Assembly: GCA_040005095.1 (NCBI GenBank) | Contig: JBDTZN010000001.1 | Location: 1-64,000 of the forward strand | DNA length: 64,000 nt | Source: UBA5186 sp040005095 | GTDB lineage: Bacteria > Actinomycetota > Thermoleophilia > Gaiellales > Gaiellaceae | Direction of reading: 5' to 3' | Shown: positions 25,117 through 33,480 of the stretch, one piece after another | Layout: each line of letters starts with the position of its first letter | Position numbering within the stretch: position 1 is the first letter of the stretch | Notes under the pieces: generated by a model | The model's database searches: none | Told to the model about the DNA's origin: nothing | What the model saw: only the letters and a program-made list of their open reading frames with translations | Translations under genes and position numbers: made by a program

Positions 25117-26402
25117 GTGCGCGAGCGCGCACAGCAGCTGCTCGAGCGCGAGCTGGAGCGTTTCGAGCGGGGAGCATCCGCGTTCCCGTGAGCTCGCAGC
25201 GCGGGCGCACGAATCGCTTCTCACCGGGGTGCCTATGCACTGGATGGTCCGCTGGCCAGGCGGCTTCCCGGTATTCGCGGCGGAGGCGTCCGGTGCGCGT
25301 TTTCGCGACGTCGACGGGCTCGAGTACGTCGACTTCTGCCTCGGCGACACGGGGGCGATGACGGGCCGCGCCGAGCGAGGAGGCGCTCTGGTGGGGGAGG
25401 AGCTGACGCGACCCTTCGGCCTGTCGCGCTGGCAGTTCGCGCTCACGGCCACCGACGCGAACCGTTTCGCGATCCGCCTCGCGCGCCTGGTCACCGGCCG
25501 GCCGAAGGTGCTCGTCTTCAACTGGTGTTACCACGGCACGGTCGACGAGTCGTTCGCGACCCTCCACGACGGGGCGCGTGGTCGAGCGCGAGGGCAACCT
25601 CGGCCCGCCCGTGGCGCTCGACGTCACGACACGGGTTGTCGAGTGGAACGACGTCGACGCCCTTGAGCGCGAGCTTGCCCAGGGGGACGTCGCCTGCGTG
25701 CTGACCGAGCAGGCGCTCACGAACATCGGCATCGTCCACCCCGAGCCGGGCTTCCACGACGCGCTCCGCGAGCTGACCACACGCACGGGCACCCTCCTGA
25801 TCGTCGACGAGACGCACACGCTCTGCACAGGGCCGGGCGGCTACACCGCGGCACACGAGCTCCGGCCGGACATGCTGACCGTCGGGAAGGCGATCGGCAG
25901 CGGGATCGCGGCGGCGGCGTACGGCTTCAGCGAGGAGGTCGCCGCGCGCGTCGACGCCGCGATCGACCGTGACGACTCGGATGTCGGCGGCGTCGGCGGC
26001 ACGCTCGCGGCGAACGTCCTCTCGCTGGCGGCCGTGCGCGCGACCCTCGAGCATGGGCTGATCGACGAGGCGTTCGCCCGGATGATCGAGCTCGCCGAGC
26101 GCTTCGAGCAGGGCGTGCAGGCCGCGATCGACGAGCGCTCGCTCCCGTGGCACGTAATCCGACTGGGCTGCCGGGTCGAGTACCTCTTCAGCCGGGAGCG
26201 ACCGGCGAACGGGAGCGAGGCGGCGGCGGGCGGAGACGAGCTCCTCGACCGGCTCATCCACCTCTACGCGCTGAACCGAGGCGTGCTGCTCACGCCGTTC
26301 CACAACATGGCCCTGATGTCGCCGGCCGCCACCGAGGCCGACGTCGACGGGCATACCGCGGTGTTCGGCGAGGCGGTGCGCGAGCTCAGCAGTTCCACAT
26401 GA
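25117..26402 (+). pseudogene. class III aminotransferase (glutamate-1-semialdehyde aminomutase-like), frameshifted
   Basis: Starts with a GTG directly after the glyoxalase stop. Three frames are needed to read the whole protein. Frame changes of one base occur at a GGGG run near 25170 and at another near 25573; removing one G at each restores a continuous sequence. The product would include VFNWCYHGTVDE, DETHTLCTGPGGY and TVGKAIGSG with the PLP lysine. In addition, about 25 residues expected between GDTGAMTG and VGEEL near 25360-25395 appear to be missing in frame. Two same-type errors in G runs could be sequencing faults, but the internal deletion argues for real decay. Confidence 0.75.
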
Positions 26403-26445
26403 AAGTCCAACGCACGTCTCAGCCTGCAGAGCTACCTTCCGCCTC

Positions 26446-27138
26446 GTGAACGAATCGCGGATCACCCGGCGCGGCTCGCTGCTCAGGCTCGGAGGGCTCG
26501 CCGCCGCGGCACTCGGCGCAGGCTCCTGGAAAGCCGCGGCCGAAGCGGACGGCGCGGGACCGGCTGCGGTCGCGTCCGGAGCCGTGTCCTGCGTGCTCGC
26601 GCCCGAGCAGACCGAAGGGCCGTACTACGTGCCGAGCGCGAAGGTTCGCCGTGACGTCACCGAAGGGAAGCCCGGCACCCTGCTCATGCTCCAGCTGCAG
26701 GTCGTCGACGCGTCGAGCTGCAAGGCGATCAAGGGCGCGTCGGTCGATATCTGGCATTGCGATGCGGCCGGCGTGTATTCCGGCGTGCAGGGCTCTCAGG
26801 GCACGACCTTCCTCCGCGGTATCCAGAAGACCGACGCAAAGGGCGTGGCGACGTTCAAGACGATCTATCCCGGCTACTACCCGGGCCGAACGGTGCACAT
26901 CCACGTCAAGGTGCACCTCGGCGGGAACGTTGTCCATACGGGACAGCTCTACTTCCCCGACGGGATGACGGACACGGCCTACAAGGCCGCGCCGTACTCG
27001 AGCAGACCCGCCCGAGCCATGCGGAACGCCGGCGACTCGATCTACCGCAACGGGGGCAAGCGCTCGCAGCTCACCGTGCGGAAGCGAAGCGCCGGCGGCT
27101 ATCTCGGCACGATCGCCATGGGCGTCCACCGCTCCTAG
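26446..27138 (+). CDS. Tat-exported intradiol ring-cleavage dioxygenase
   Basis: 230 residues from a GTG at 26446. The N-terminus has a twin-arginine signal (ITRRGSLLRLGG) and a hydrophobic Ala-rich segment to about residue 33. The catalytic domain has QTEGPYYVP with the first iron Tyr, PGYYPGR with the second, and TVHIHVKV with a His pair, the non-haem Fe(III) site of the catechol/protocatechuate dioxygenase superfamily. Exported members are known but their substrates are mostly unassigned. There are no catechol-pathway genes nearby. It overlaps the convergent broken gene by four bases. Confidence 0.85.
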   Translation: MNESRITRRGSLLRLGGLAAAALGAGSWKAAAEADGAGPAAVASGAVSCVLAPEQTEGPYYVPSAKVRRDVTEGKPGTLLMLQLQVVDASSCKAIKGASVDIWHCDAAGVYSGVQGSQGTTFLRGIQKTDAKGVATFKTIYPGYYPGRTVHIHVKVHLGGNVVHTGQLYFPDGMTDTAYKAAPYSSRPARAMRNAGDSIYRNGGKRSQLTVRKRSAGGYLGTIAMGVHRS

Positions 27139-27691
27139 CGGTCCAGCAGGTCGAGCGCCTCCTCCACCTCGAGTCCGCTCGGAACGTCTTCGGGCGACTT
27201 CGCGGCGAGCTCCCGCTTCGAAAGCGCCTCGTAGGCCGTGGCGACTCCCTCGAAGAGCTCTCGCGGTAGGTCCGCACCCGCCTGGGTCTCGGCGATCTGT
27301 CGCATCTCCGGGACGTAGCGCGCTGACTTCGTCGTCGCCCGTGCGACCGCGGAGCCCGCGCCTTCCATCAGCTCGGGGAACGAGCTGCGCAGGTCGTCCA
27401 GAACGTGCTGGAGGACGCCTGCCGAGCGAGCTCGAGGCGAATGAGCTGGGCCTCGTGAAACGCTTTGCCCATATTCGTGAGCTCGACGGTCACGAGGCCG
27501 GCTGGCACCGACTTTGGGACGGAGAGCCGCAACTGCTTGCCGACCTCGGTCGCCGCGATAGCGAACTTGGTCGGCGTTACTGCCGCCTGCCCGTTGCCGC
27601 CGTTGCCGCCGCAGCCCGCGAGGCCGACTGAGGCGACGGCGAGCAGCGCGAGCGCGGGCATGCTGAGCGTGTGTGTGAGCTTTTCTCTCAT
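27135..27691 (-). pseudogene. lipoprotein N-terminus joined out of frame to a dehydrogenase C-terminal remnant
   Basis: From the ATG at 27691, with AAGGAG upstream, the frame encodes a lipoprotein signal with the lipobox LAGC and a cupredoxin-like strand region up to about 27425 (NMGKAFHEAQLIRLE), then ends in a non-homologous tail at 27368. A different frame from about 27425 to 27135 encodes VLDDLRSSFPEL, RYVPEMRQIAETQ and LPRELFEGVATAYEAL, which resemble the DUF1932 C-terminal domain of 3-hydroxyisobutyrate/6-phosphogluconate dehydrogenase-like proteins. The most likely history is a deletion that fused two truncated genes; a simple frameshift in one gene fits less well because the two halves belong to different families. 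Confidence 0.6.
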
Positions 27692-27788
27692 CGGTTCTCC
27701 TTTGAGTTCGTGTGCGAGAGCGCCTGCTCGGAAGGAGCAGGTCCCGATCGCGTAGCTGAGTGGCGTGGCCGGCCGCCCGCGCCGGCTT

Positions 27789-27824
27789 GACGGCCAGCCC
27801 GAGCACAGGGCTCGGCTGGCCGTC
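27789..27824 (-). terminator. strong hairpin after the 95-residue membrane protein gene
   Basis: The arm starting GACGGCCAGCC pairs with GGCTGGCCGTC, extended by GAG/CTC with one bulged C. It lies 13 bases beyond the stop of the minus-strand membrane protein gene at 27837. There is no T tract after it. Confidence 0.6.
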
Positions 27825-27836
27825 TCAATTCGGGAT

Positions 27837-28124
27837 CTAGGTCAAGGCTACGAAGACGATCATCTGGCCGATCGCCAGGATTGCGAGCACGATCGCGACG
27901 AGCGCCATCGGCGACCGGGCCTCGCCAGCGACCCCTGGCCGGGCGCGGAACCCGAGGACGATCGCGGCGATCGCGAGCGGAAGGCCGATCCATAGGCCCC
28001 CCGCAGGAAGGTCCCAGGCGAGCGTCGAGCCGGGAACCGACAGTACTGCCAGCAACAGAGCCAGGCCGGGCTTGGCCCGCTGAGGGCCGACATCGACGGC
28101 GGGGCGTTTTGCGGTGCTTTCCAT
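27837..28124 (-). CDS. small membrane protein, DUF4190-like
   Basis: 95 residues from an ATG at 28124 with AAGGGAG six bases upstream. After a short polar N-terminus there are three hydrophobic segments; the layout and the LAIAAIVLGFRAR and ALVAIVLAILAIG helices resemble the small DUF4190/DUF4064 membrane proteins of actinobacteria. The function is unknown. It is divergent from the histidine kinase at 28285. Confidence 0.6.
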   Translation of the reverse strand: MESTAKRPAVDVGPQRAKPGLALLLAVLSVPGSTLAWDLPAGGLWIGLPLAIAAIVLGFRARPGVAGEARSPMALVAIVLAILAIGQMIVFVALT

Positions 28125-28196
28125 TTGGTGCTCCCTTCGAGAGTTGGTGGGACCTCTCGAACCTAGGGGCGCCAAGGCCGCCGCGCATCGCTGCGA

Positions 28197-28230
28197 GCAC
28201 CTGAGCTAGGCAGGTGCCAGCACCTGTTTT
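28197..28230 (+). promoter_or_regulatory. three-segment alternative hairpin (possible attenuator) before the sensor kinase
   Basis: GCACCTG (28197-28203), CAGGTGC (28211-28217) and GCACCTG (28220-28226) followed by TTTT. Segment 2 can pair with either 1 or 3, and the 2:3 hairpin is followed by a T tract, the arrangement of a transcription attenuator on the plus strand. It could equally be three binding sites of a dimeric regulator in a divergent promoter region. Confidence 0.45.
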
Positions 28231-28284
28231 CGAGCGAGTGGTGGCGCGGTTGTTGGGGCGCTGCGGGAGGGGGAAGATGCGGGA

Positions 28285-30279
28285 GTGCGCGCTGCGCGGA
28301 TCGCTCCTTGGATTGTCGTCTCCCTGACCGTTGGGGTCTCGGCGAGCGCGTCCGTGCTCGATGCCTTGTCTTCCCGTTCGACCGCGCCCGAGTGGCTCTC
28401 GTTCGTCTTCCCGCTCGCCGTCGTGATGTCAAGCGGTGTCGGCCTGGTGGTCGCGACTCGCCGACGCAAGAACCCGATCGGCTGGCTGCTGCTGGCAAAC
28501 GGGTTCGTACTTGCGCTGAACGGGTTGGCGGCCAACTACGCCGCCTACGGGCTGCTGGAGCGGCCGGGATCGCTTCCGGGAACCGAGTGGGCAGTACTTT
28601 TCGACCAGTCAGGCTGGCCGACGGTGTTTGCCGCCTTCACGGCGATCGCCTTCGTCTTTCCCGACGGCCGGCTTCCATCGCCCCGCTGGCGGAGGATCGC
28701 GTGGGCGGCGATCGCGTCGTTCACTCTCTTTCTGCTGCTCTCGTTTCTTCGACCGGGCTCGTTCGACAAGCCGTTCGAGTCCGTCTCGAAGCCGCTGCCA
28801 CAGCTTCCTAAGGCGATCTGGATCGCTCCCTTCACGATCGCCGCGCTGGGCATGCTCGCGAGTCTCTTTGCCGCGGCGCTGGCCGTGCGCAGCAGGCTTC
28901 GGCGCGCTTCGGGCATCGAGCGCCCGCAGATCAAGCTGCTCGCCTACGCGTCCGCGCTGATCCCGGCGGCAGTCGTCGCCGGGTGGGCACAGGGCCTCCT
29001 CGGGAGCTCAGACACCGCCACCGTCATCGGTCTTGTCCTGGTCGTGCTCGCCATACCGCTGGCGATCGGCGTCGCCGTGATGCGCTATCGCCTCTACGAG
29101 GTCGACCGGCTGATCAACCGCACGCTGGTCTACCTGGCGCTGAGCGCGCTGCTTGCTTTGACCTACCTGGCGGTGTCGCTGACGTTGGGGGTCGCGCTCG
29201 GGGCGGGGTCGACGTTGCCGACCGCTGCCGCGACGCTGGCCGTCGCCCTCGTTTTCGGGGCGCTTCGCTCGCGGGTTCAAATGCTCGTCGATCGGCGCTT
29301 CAGCCGCGCCCGCTATGAGGGACTCCGACGGGTCGAGCGCTACCTCGTGGAACTCCGTGCCGGCCGTGCCGCGCCCGAGGCAACCGGCCCGGTGCTTGCC
29401 GAAGCGCTGGGCGACCCGAGCCTCGAACTCTTCTTCTGGTTGCCAGAGAGTGGTGAGCACGTCGACTCCGCCGGGCGAACGGCGTTTTTGGCGCCTGACT
29501 CGCGGCGCGATCTGACTCCGGTGCGACGCGGCAGCCTTCTCCTTGGCGCCGTGCTTCATGACCGCGCGCTCTCCGAACGCCCCGATCTGCTCGAGAGCGT
29601 GATCGACGCCGCCGGGCTTGCGATCGAGATCGGTCGGCTCCGCGCGGAAGTGGCGCGCCGGCTGGCCGAGGTCGAGCAGTCGCGGGAGCGGATCGTCACC
29701 GCCGGGTACGAGGAACGCCGGCGACTCGAACGCGACCTTCACGACGGGGCCCAGCAGCGCCTGGTCTCCATCGGGCTTGCGCTCCGCCATATCCAGGGCC
29801 AACTGCCGGCGCCAAGCCAGCACGCAGCCGAACTCGACGCCACCGTCATGGAGCTCGGCGAGGCGATCAAGGAACTGCGCGAGCTAGCGCGCGGAGTACG
29901 GCCGGCGCGGCTCGACGACGGCCTGGGCGCAGCACTGCGAGAGCTCGCGTCGCGCTCGGCGCTGCGGACAACCGTCGACGCGACCGAGGAGCGCTTCCAG
30001 GACCACCTTGAAACCGCCGCCTACTTCGTGGCCAGCGAGGCGCTCGCCAACGCCGCGAAGCACGCGCAAGCATCTCAGGTCAGCGTGACCGCGACGAGGC
30101 AAAACGGCAGCCTGCAAGTCTGCGTCCGCGACGACGGAGTCGGCGGTGCCCGTCCCGCCGAGGGGACAGGCCTTGGCGGTATGACAGACCGCGTCGCCGC
30201 CTTGGGCGGGAGCCTGAGCGTCGATAGCCCACCCGGCCAAGGAACCGTCGTAACTGTGGAGCTGCCGTGCGAGTCGTGA
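28285..30279 (+). CDS. membrane sensor histidine kinase, NarL-partner type
   Basis: 664 residues from a GTG at 28285. About eight hydrophobic helices fill residues 8-340. A cytoplasmic linker follows, then a HisKA_3-type dimerisation domain with RRRLERDLHDGAQQR containing the phospho-accepting His, and a HATPase domain (ASEALANAAKHAQ, VRDDGVGGA, GTGLGGMTDRVAALGG). This is the class that partners LuxR-type response regulators. The 3' end overlaps the regulator gene by 13 bases. The signal is unknown. Confidence 0.9.
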   Translation: MRAARIAPWIVVSLTVGVSASASVLDALSSRSTAPEWLSFVFPLAVVMSSGVGLVVATRRRKNPIGWLLLANGFVLALNGLAANYAAYGLLERPGSLPGTEWAVLFDQSGWPTVFAAFTAIAFVFPDGRLPSPRWRRIAWAAIASFTLFLLLSFLRPGSFDKPFESVSKPLPQLPKAIWIAPFTIAALGMLASLFAAALAVRSRLRRASGIERPQIKLLAYASALIPAAVVAGWAQGLLGSSDTATVIGLVLVVLAIPLAIGVAVMRYRLYEVDRLINRTLVYLALSALLALTYLAVSLTLGVALGAGSTLPTAAATLAVALVFGALRSRVQMLVDRRFSRARYEGLRRVERYLVELRAGRAAPEATGPVLAEALGDPSLELFFWLPESGEHVDSAGRTAFLAPDSRRDLTPVRRGSLLLGAVLHDRALSERPDLLESVIDAAGLAIEIGRLRAEVARRLAEVEQSRERIVTAGYEERRRLERDLHDGAQQRLVSIGLALRHIQGQLPAPSQHAAELDATVMELGEAIKELRELARGVRPARLDDGLGAALRELASRSALRTTVDATEERFQDHLETAAYFVASEALANAAKHAQASQVSVTATRQNGSLQVCVRDDGVGGARPAEGTGLGGMTDRVAALGGSLSVDSPPGQGTVVTVELPCES

Positions 30280-30914
30280 TCGCCGAGGACCAGGTTCTGC
30301 TCAGGGAGGGCCTGCGCCGGCTCTTCGAGGATGCCTCACACCACGTGGTCGCGGCCGTCGAGGATGCCGATCGCCTCCGCGCCACGGTCAGCCAGCACAA
30401 ACCCGATCTCGCCGTTGTCGACGTTCGAATGCCACCTTCCTTCACCGACGAAGGGATCCGCGCCGCACAATGGATCCGCGACACCCACCCGGACGTTGGC
30501 GTGCTCGTCCTTTCACAGCACGTCGAGTCGGCCGGTGCCGTCGGGCTCGTCTCACAGGGCGGCTTCGGCTACCTGCTCAAAGACAGAGTGCTCCACGTTT
30601 CCGAGTTCCTCGAGGCCGCCGAACGCGTCGCCCGCGGCGGCTCCGCGCTCGACCCGCAGGTCGTGGCCTCACTCCTCGGCGGCGAACACGACACACTCGG
30701 CGCTCTCACCGATCGCGAACGCGAAGTGCTATCCCTAATGGCAGAAGGCCTAACCAACAACGCGATCGCCCGCCGTCTCACCCTCACCGAGCGCACCATT
30801 GAGGGCCACGTGCGCAGCGTGCTGACGAAACTCGACCTGCCCGCCGGCGAGGACGGCCACCGGCGCGTGCTAGCCGTGATCGCCCACCTTCGCGCCGCCG
30901 ACCTCGCCAGATAG
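30267..30914 (+). CDS. LuxR/NarL-family response regulator
   Basis: 215 residues from a GTG at 30267. The receiver domain has the acidic pair ED near the start, the phospho-accepting Asp in LAVVDVRMPP and the Lys in LLKDRV. The C-terminal HTH reads LTDREREVLSLMAEGLTNNAIARRL with TERTIEGHVRSVLTKLDL, the GerE signature. It is translationally coupled to the upstream kinase and is its expected partner. Confidence 0.93.
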   Translation: MRVVIAEDQVLLREGLRRLFEDASHHVVAAVEDADRLRATVSQHKPDLAVVDVRMPPSFTDEGIRAAQWIRDTHPDVGVLVLSQHVESAGAVGLVSQGGFGYLLKDRVLHVSEFLEAAERVARGGSALDPQVVASLLGGEHDTLGALTDREREVLSLMAEGLTNNAIARRLTLTERTIEGHVRSVLTKLDLPAGEDGHRRVLAVIAHLRAADLAR

Positions 30915-30968
30915 CCGACGCGCGAGCCTGACAAAGAACTCCCCGGCCGTAGCCCGCTCCGCCTCCTA

Positions 30969-31145
30969 CTAAGAGGGGCTAGTGAAACCCTCTAGTTCCC
31001 GGCGGGCGGCTTGGACAGTTCGCTCGATATCAGAGAGCAGCCCCTCGCTAGAGGGTGTTTTGGAGACGCCTAGCTCGTCTCCGACCCGCTCGCAGGTAGC
31101 AAGCAGGATCAGGAGTGCGCTTCGCCGCTGGTCCTCAGTCGCCAT
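30969..31145 (-). CDS. small hypothetical protein
   Basis: 58 residues from an ATG at 31145, or 67 from a TTG at 31172. It is amphipathic and mostly helical, with sequences such as SALLILLATCERVGDELGV and LSDIERTVQAARREL. No family is recognised. Base composition here is less GC-rich than in flanking genes, as in the rest of the tRNA-linked region. The absence of a clear ribosome site keeps confidence low. Confidence 0.4.
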   Translation of the reverse strand: MATEDQRRSALLILLATCERVGDELGVSKTPSSEGLLSDIERTVQAARRELEGFTSPS

Positions 31146-31288
31146 CGGTGCGGTGTACCGCTTACGCGGCAAGCGCGCGACGACGTTCGGATGATAGACG
31201 TGACAGCTGTCGACAACATCATGGAGGCGCAGATCGGGCAGTCGCGTGGCAGGACGGCGCCCGAAGGACGGAACAGGGTAAACGGCGA

Positions 31289-32068
31289 ATGGCTGACATC
31301 CACGAGAAGGACGAACAGCGCCTCGCTTTCCTGCATCGCCTCTACGAGCTTGTCGAAGGCGTGACGAGGCGGATGATCACTGATTCCACTGTTTCAGCTC
31401 GGCTCGGCTTCGATCCCGACACCACCGACCGACTCGTTGACTTCGTAGATGAGTACCTCATCGAGCGGCGCGCATTTGGTGGAATGATCGGGATCACGCC
31501 ACTCGGGGTCGCCGAGGTCGAGGAGGCGCTCCGCGGCCCGCGCGACGGCACGCAGCACTTTCCGTTCCAAGTGATCAACAACGTGCTGATTGTCGAACGG
31601 ATCGAGGGGTCACAAATCCAGATCGGAACGACCGGCTCGACGCAAATGATGCAGACCGCGAACCTCGACGAGGTACGCGGGCTCGTGAGCCAGCTGCGCG
31701 CGGCGATCGGAGAGCTCGAGTTCGTCGACGAGGCGGTCACCGCCAGCGTCGCGGAAGACCTCGACTCCGTCGAGCGGCAGCTCAACCGAGAGAACCCCCC
31801 ACGCGCCGTCGCGCGCGAGTTGCTGACCTCTGCGCGCCACACGCTCGAAGGCGCCGCCGGCGGCGTGGTCGCCGAGCACGCCGACAAGGTCGGGAACGCC
31901 CTCGAGTTGTTCGACCGCGTCATCACCTCTCTGTCGCAGTCAACAGGGACACGTGCTGAACCGGTCGCGGCCCATGACGCGACGGCCATTTCAGCATTAC
32001 CGATCAGTCCACTGGATCGGCTGTCCGCTCCGGCGTCGTCACAAAAGGTCTGCCGCGACGGTGTATAG
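31289..32068 (+). CDS. uncharacterised protein with winged-helix-like N-terminus
   Basis: 259 residues from an ATG at 31289. The N-terminal 75 residues look like a winged helix (TDRLVDFVDEYLIERRAF, ITPLGVAEVEEALRG). A short beta segment with IEGSQIQIGTTGSTQ follows, then a long helical part (about 130-215) and a polar tail of about 40 residues that may be non-conserved. I do not recognise the family. It sits between two-component genes and a tRNA gene in a lower-GC stretch, a common place for acquired cargo, but no defence domain can be named. Confidence 0.55.
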   Translation: MADIHEKDEQRLAFLHRLYELVEGVTRRMITDSTVSARLGFDPDTTDRLVDFVDEYLIERRAFGGMIGITPLGVAEVEEALRGPRDGTQHFPFQVINNVLIVERIEGSQIQIGTTGSTQMMQTANLDEVRGLVSQLRAAIGELEFVDEAVTASVAEDLDSVERQLNRENPPRAVARELLTSARHTLEGAAGGVVAEHADKVGNALELFDRVITSLSQSTGTRAEPVAAHDATAISALPISPLDRLSAPASSQKVCRDGV

Positions 32069-32130
32069 AAAACCGGCGCTCAGGCGCGCCCGACAAGCCA
32101 AGGTAAACTTCGACTGCAGTTTTCACAAAA

Positions 32131-32147
32131 ACCCTGCAAACCAGGGT
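32131..32147 (-). terminator. intrinsic terminator reading on the minus strand
   Basis: On the minus strand ACCCTG, a five-base loop and CAGGGT are followed by a T run. It lies just beyond the tRNA gene on the side where the minus-strand cyclase remnant would be transcribed out, so it probably stops transcription from that side. Confidence 0.6.
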
Positions 32148-32152
32148 AAAGC

Positions 32153-32224
32153 GCCCCCGTAGCTCAGTGGATAGAGCAGCGGTTTCCTAAACCGCGTGCG
32201 CATGTTCGATTCATGCCGGGGGCA
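32153..32224 (+). tRNA. tRNA-Arg (anticodon CCU)
   Basis: A complete 72-base cloverleaf: acceptor GCCCCCG/CGGGGGC plus discriminator A, D stem GCTC/GAGC, anticodon stem GCGGT/ACCGC with loop TTCCTAA (CCT at 32186-32188), a four-base variable loop, and T arm GCATG-TTCGATT-CATGC. No CCA is encoded. The 3' end overlaps the last codons and stop of the minus-strand cyclase remnant. A partial second copy of the 3' half lies at 33415-33456 on the same strand. Confidence 0.95.
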
Positions 32225-33328
32225 TCGCCCGTGCGGCCAGCGCGTACTCGACCGCCGCCTCCCCGGAAAGCGCTTTGCCTTCGCTCAACGCTTTCGAGCG
32301 GTCATCCGAGCTCAAGAGCTTTTCGAGTCGGCCGACGAGATCTGCTTGGAGGACGGCTTCGCTCGGTTCGAGGCTGAGGTCGATCTCGGTGCGAATGCGC
32401 TCGGCGGCGCCGAGGAGTCGCCCTGCGCGCTCGCCGTCGCCTCGGCGGGCAGCGACCGCTGCGAACACTCGCAGGCCGCAGCAGACGCCGACCATGTCCG
32501 CCGTGTCCCCCGCTAGCTGGAGGCTTTCGCGCGCGTGATCCTCGGCCTCCTCGAGCCGGTCGAGCTGAACGCAGGCGGTCGCGAGGTTGAGCAGAGCGAC
32601 GTTGATCACGGTCGGGCCGAAGGGCCGCAAGAGGACAATGGCTTCGACCGCTAGCTCGACGGCCTTCGTGTACTCGGCTGCCCGAATCGCTACATCGGCG
32701 AGATTGATCAGGGTCACTCCGATGCCACGGTTGTTTCCCTCGACGCGATACGCCTCGGTTGCCTGCACGAGGAGACGCCGAGCCTTCTCGACGTCTCCGT
32801 CCGCCAGCTCGCAGTTCGACAAGTAGTTCAGTGCGGAGCCCACAACGCGGAAGTCTCCTGCCTGCTCCCCGAGACGAAGCGCGCGGGTTGCCGCTGCGCG
32901 CGAAGCTGGGTAGTCCCCCTGGCGGTACGCGGTGAACGCGAGCCCCGCCTCAACACGGCCGAGCAGCCGGACATCCCCCGTCCCCACGCCGATCGCCTCC
33001 TCGATTAGTCGGCGGAGCCCTCGTTCGTCAGGAGCGGCTCGCCTGTGTGGACGCCGATCCGGACTTGCACGCGCCCGCCCGCTAGAGCGTCCTGTGCCTC
33101 GGCAGCCGCGGCGAGCGCGTCTTGAGCGCGCGAGAAAGCGACGAAGAACGCATCGCCCTGCGTGTCCACCTCGACGCCCCCGTGACGCATACACGCCTCG
33201 CGGACGATGCCACGATGCTCCTGGAGCAGCTGGGCATACGTCTCTGCGCCCAGGTCCTGTAGCAGTTTGGTCGAGCCTTCAACATCGGTGAAGAGGAACG
33301 TCACGGTGCCGGACGGCAGGACGGGCAT
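32211..33328 (-). pseudogene. class III cyclase gene with large internal deletion
   Basis: From the ATG at 33328 a cyclase N-terminus is read (FLFTDVEGST and VDTQGDAFFVAF, both with metal Asp) as far as GEPLLTNEG, where the frame stops at 33005. A second frame from about 33035 to 32211 encodes the C-terminal TPR-like region (LRRLIEEAIG, ALNYLSNCELADGDVEKARRLL) and ends inside the tRNA gene. Compared with the intact 812-residue paralogue next door, the rest of the cyclase domain and the whole ATPase domain are missing, some 500 residues, and the join is out of frame. The reading through the tRNA end (MPPA) is a known artefact-prone position. Confidence 0.75.
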
Positions 33329-33414
33329 CCACGGATGATGCGCTATCAGGCTCGCTACGTCACTGATGCGACGGCGGACAGCTCCGCCGCGATCGGTGCG
33401 GCCGAACCACGCAA

Positions 33415-33456
33415 CTTCCTCGACTGCGTGCGCTGGTTCGATTCCGGCCGGGGGCA
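33415..33456 (+). tRNA. partial tRNA-Arg: 3' half only
   Basis: From the anticodon loop (TTCCT) to the discriminator base this matches tRNA-Arg at 32153: over 44 bases starting at 33415, 36 are identical. The T arm GCTGG-TTCGATT-CCGGC still pairs although four of its bases differ, so this half comes from a once functional tRNA. No D arm or 5' acceptor is found upstream, so it is not a working gene. It lies 22 bases from the stop of the intact cyclase gene, in the same relation that the full tRNA has to the broken one. Confidence 0.75.
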
Positions 33457-33480
33457 TCCGCCGATCGACGGCCTGAGAGG

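Noticed and set aside
30972..30993. AGAGGG/CCCTCT hairpin after the LuxR-type regulator gene
   Set aside because: Only six base pairs with a ten-base loop and no T tract; it falls within the end of a small predicted gene. Too weak to call a terminator.
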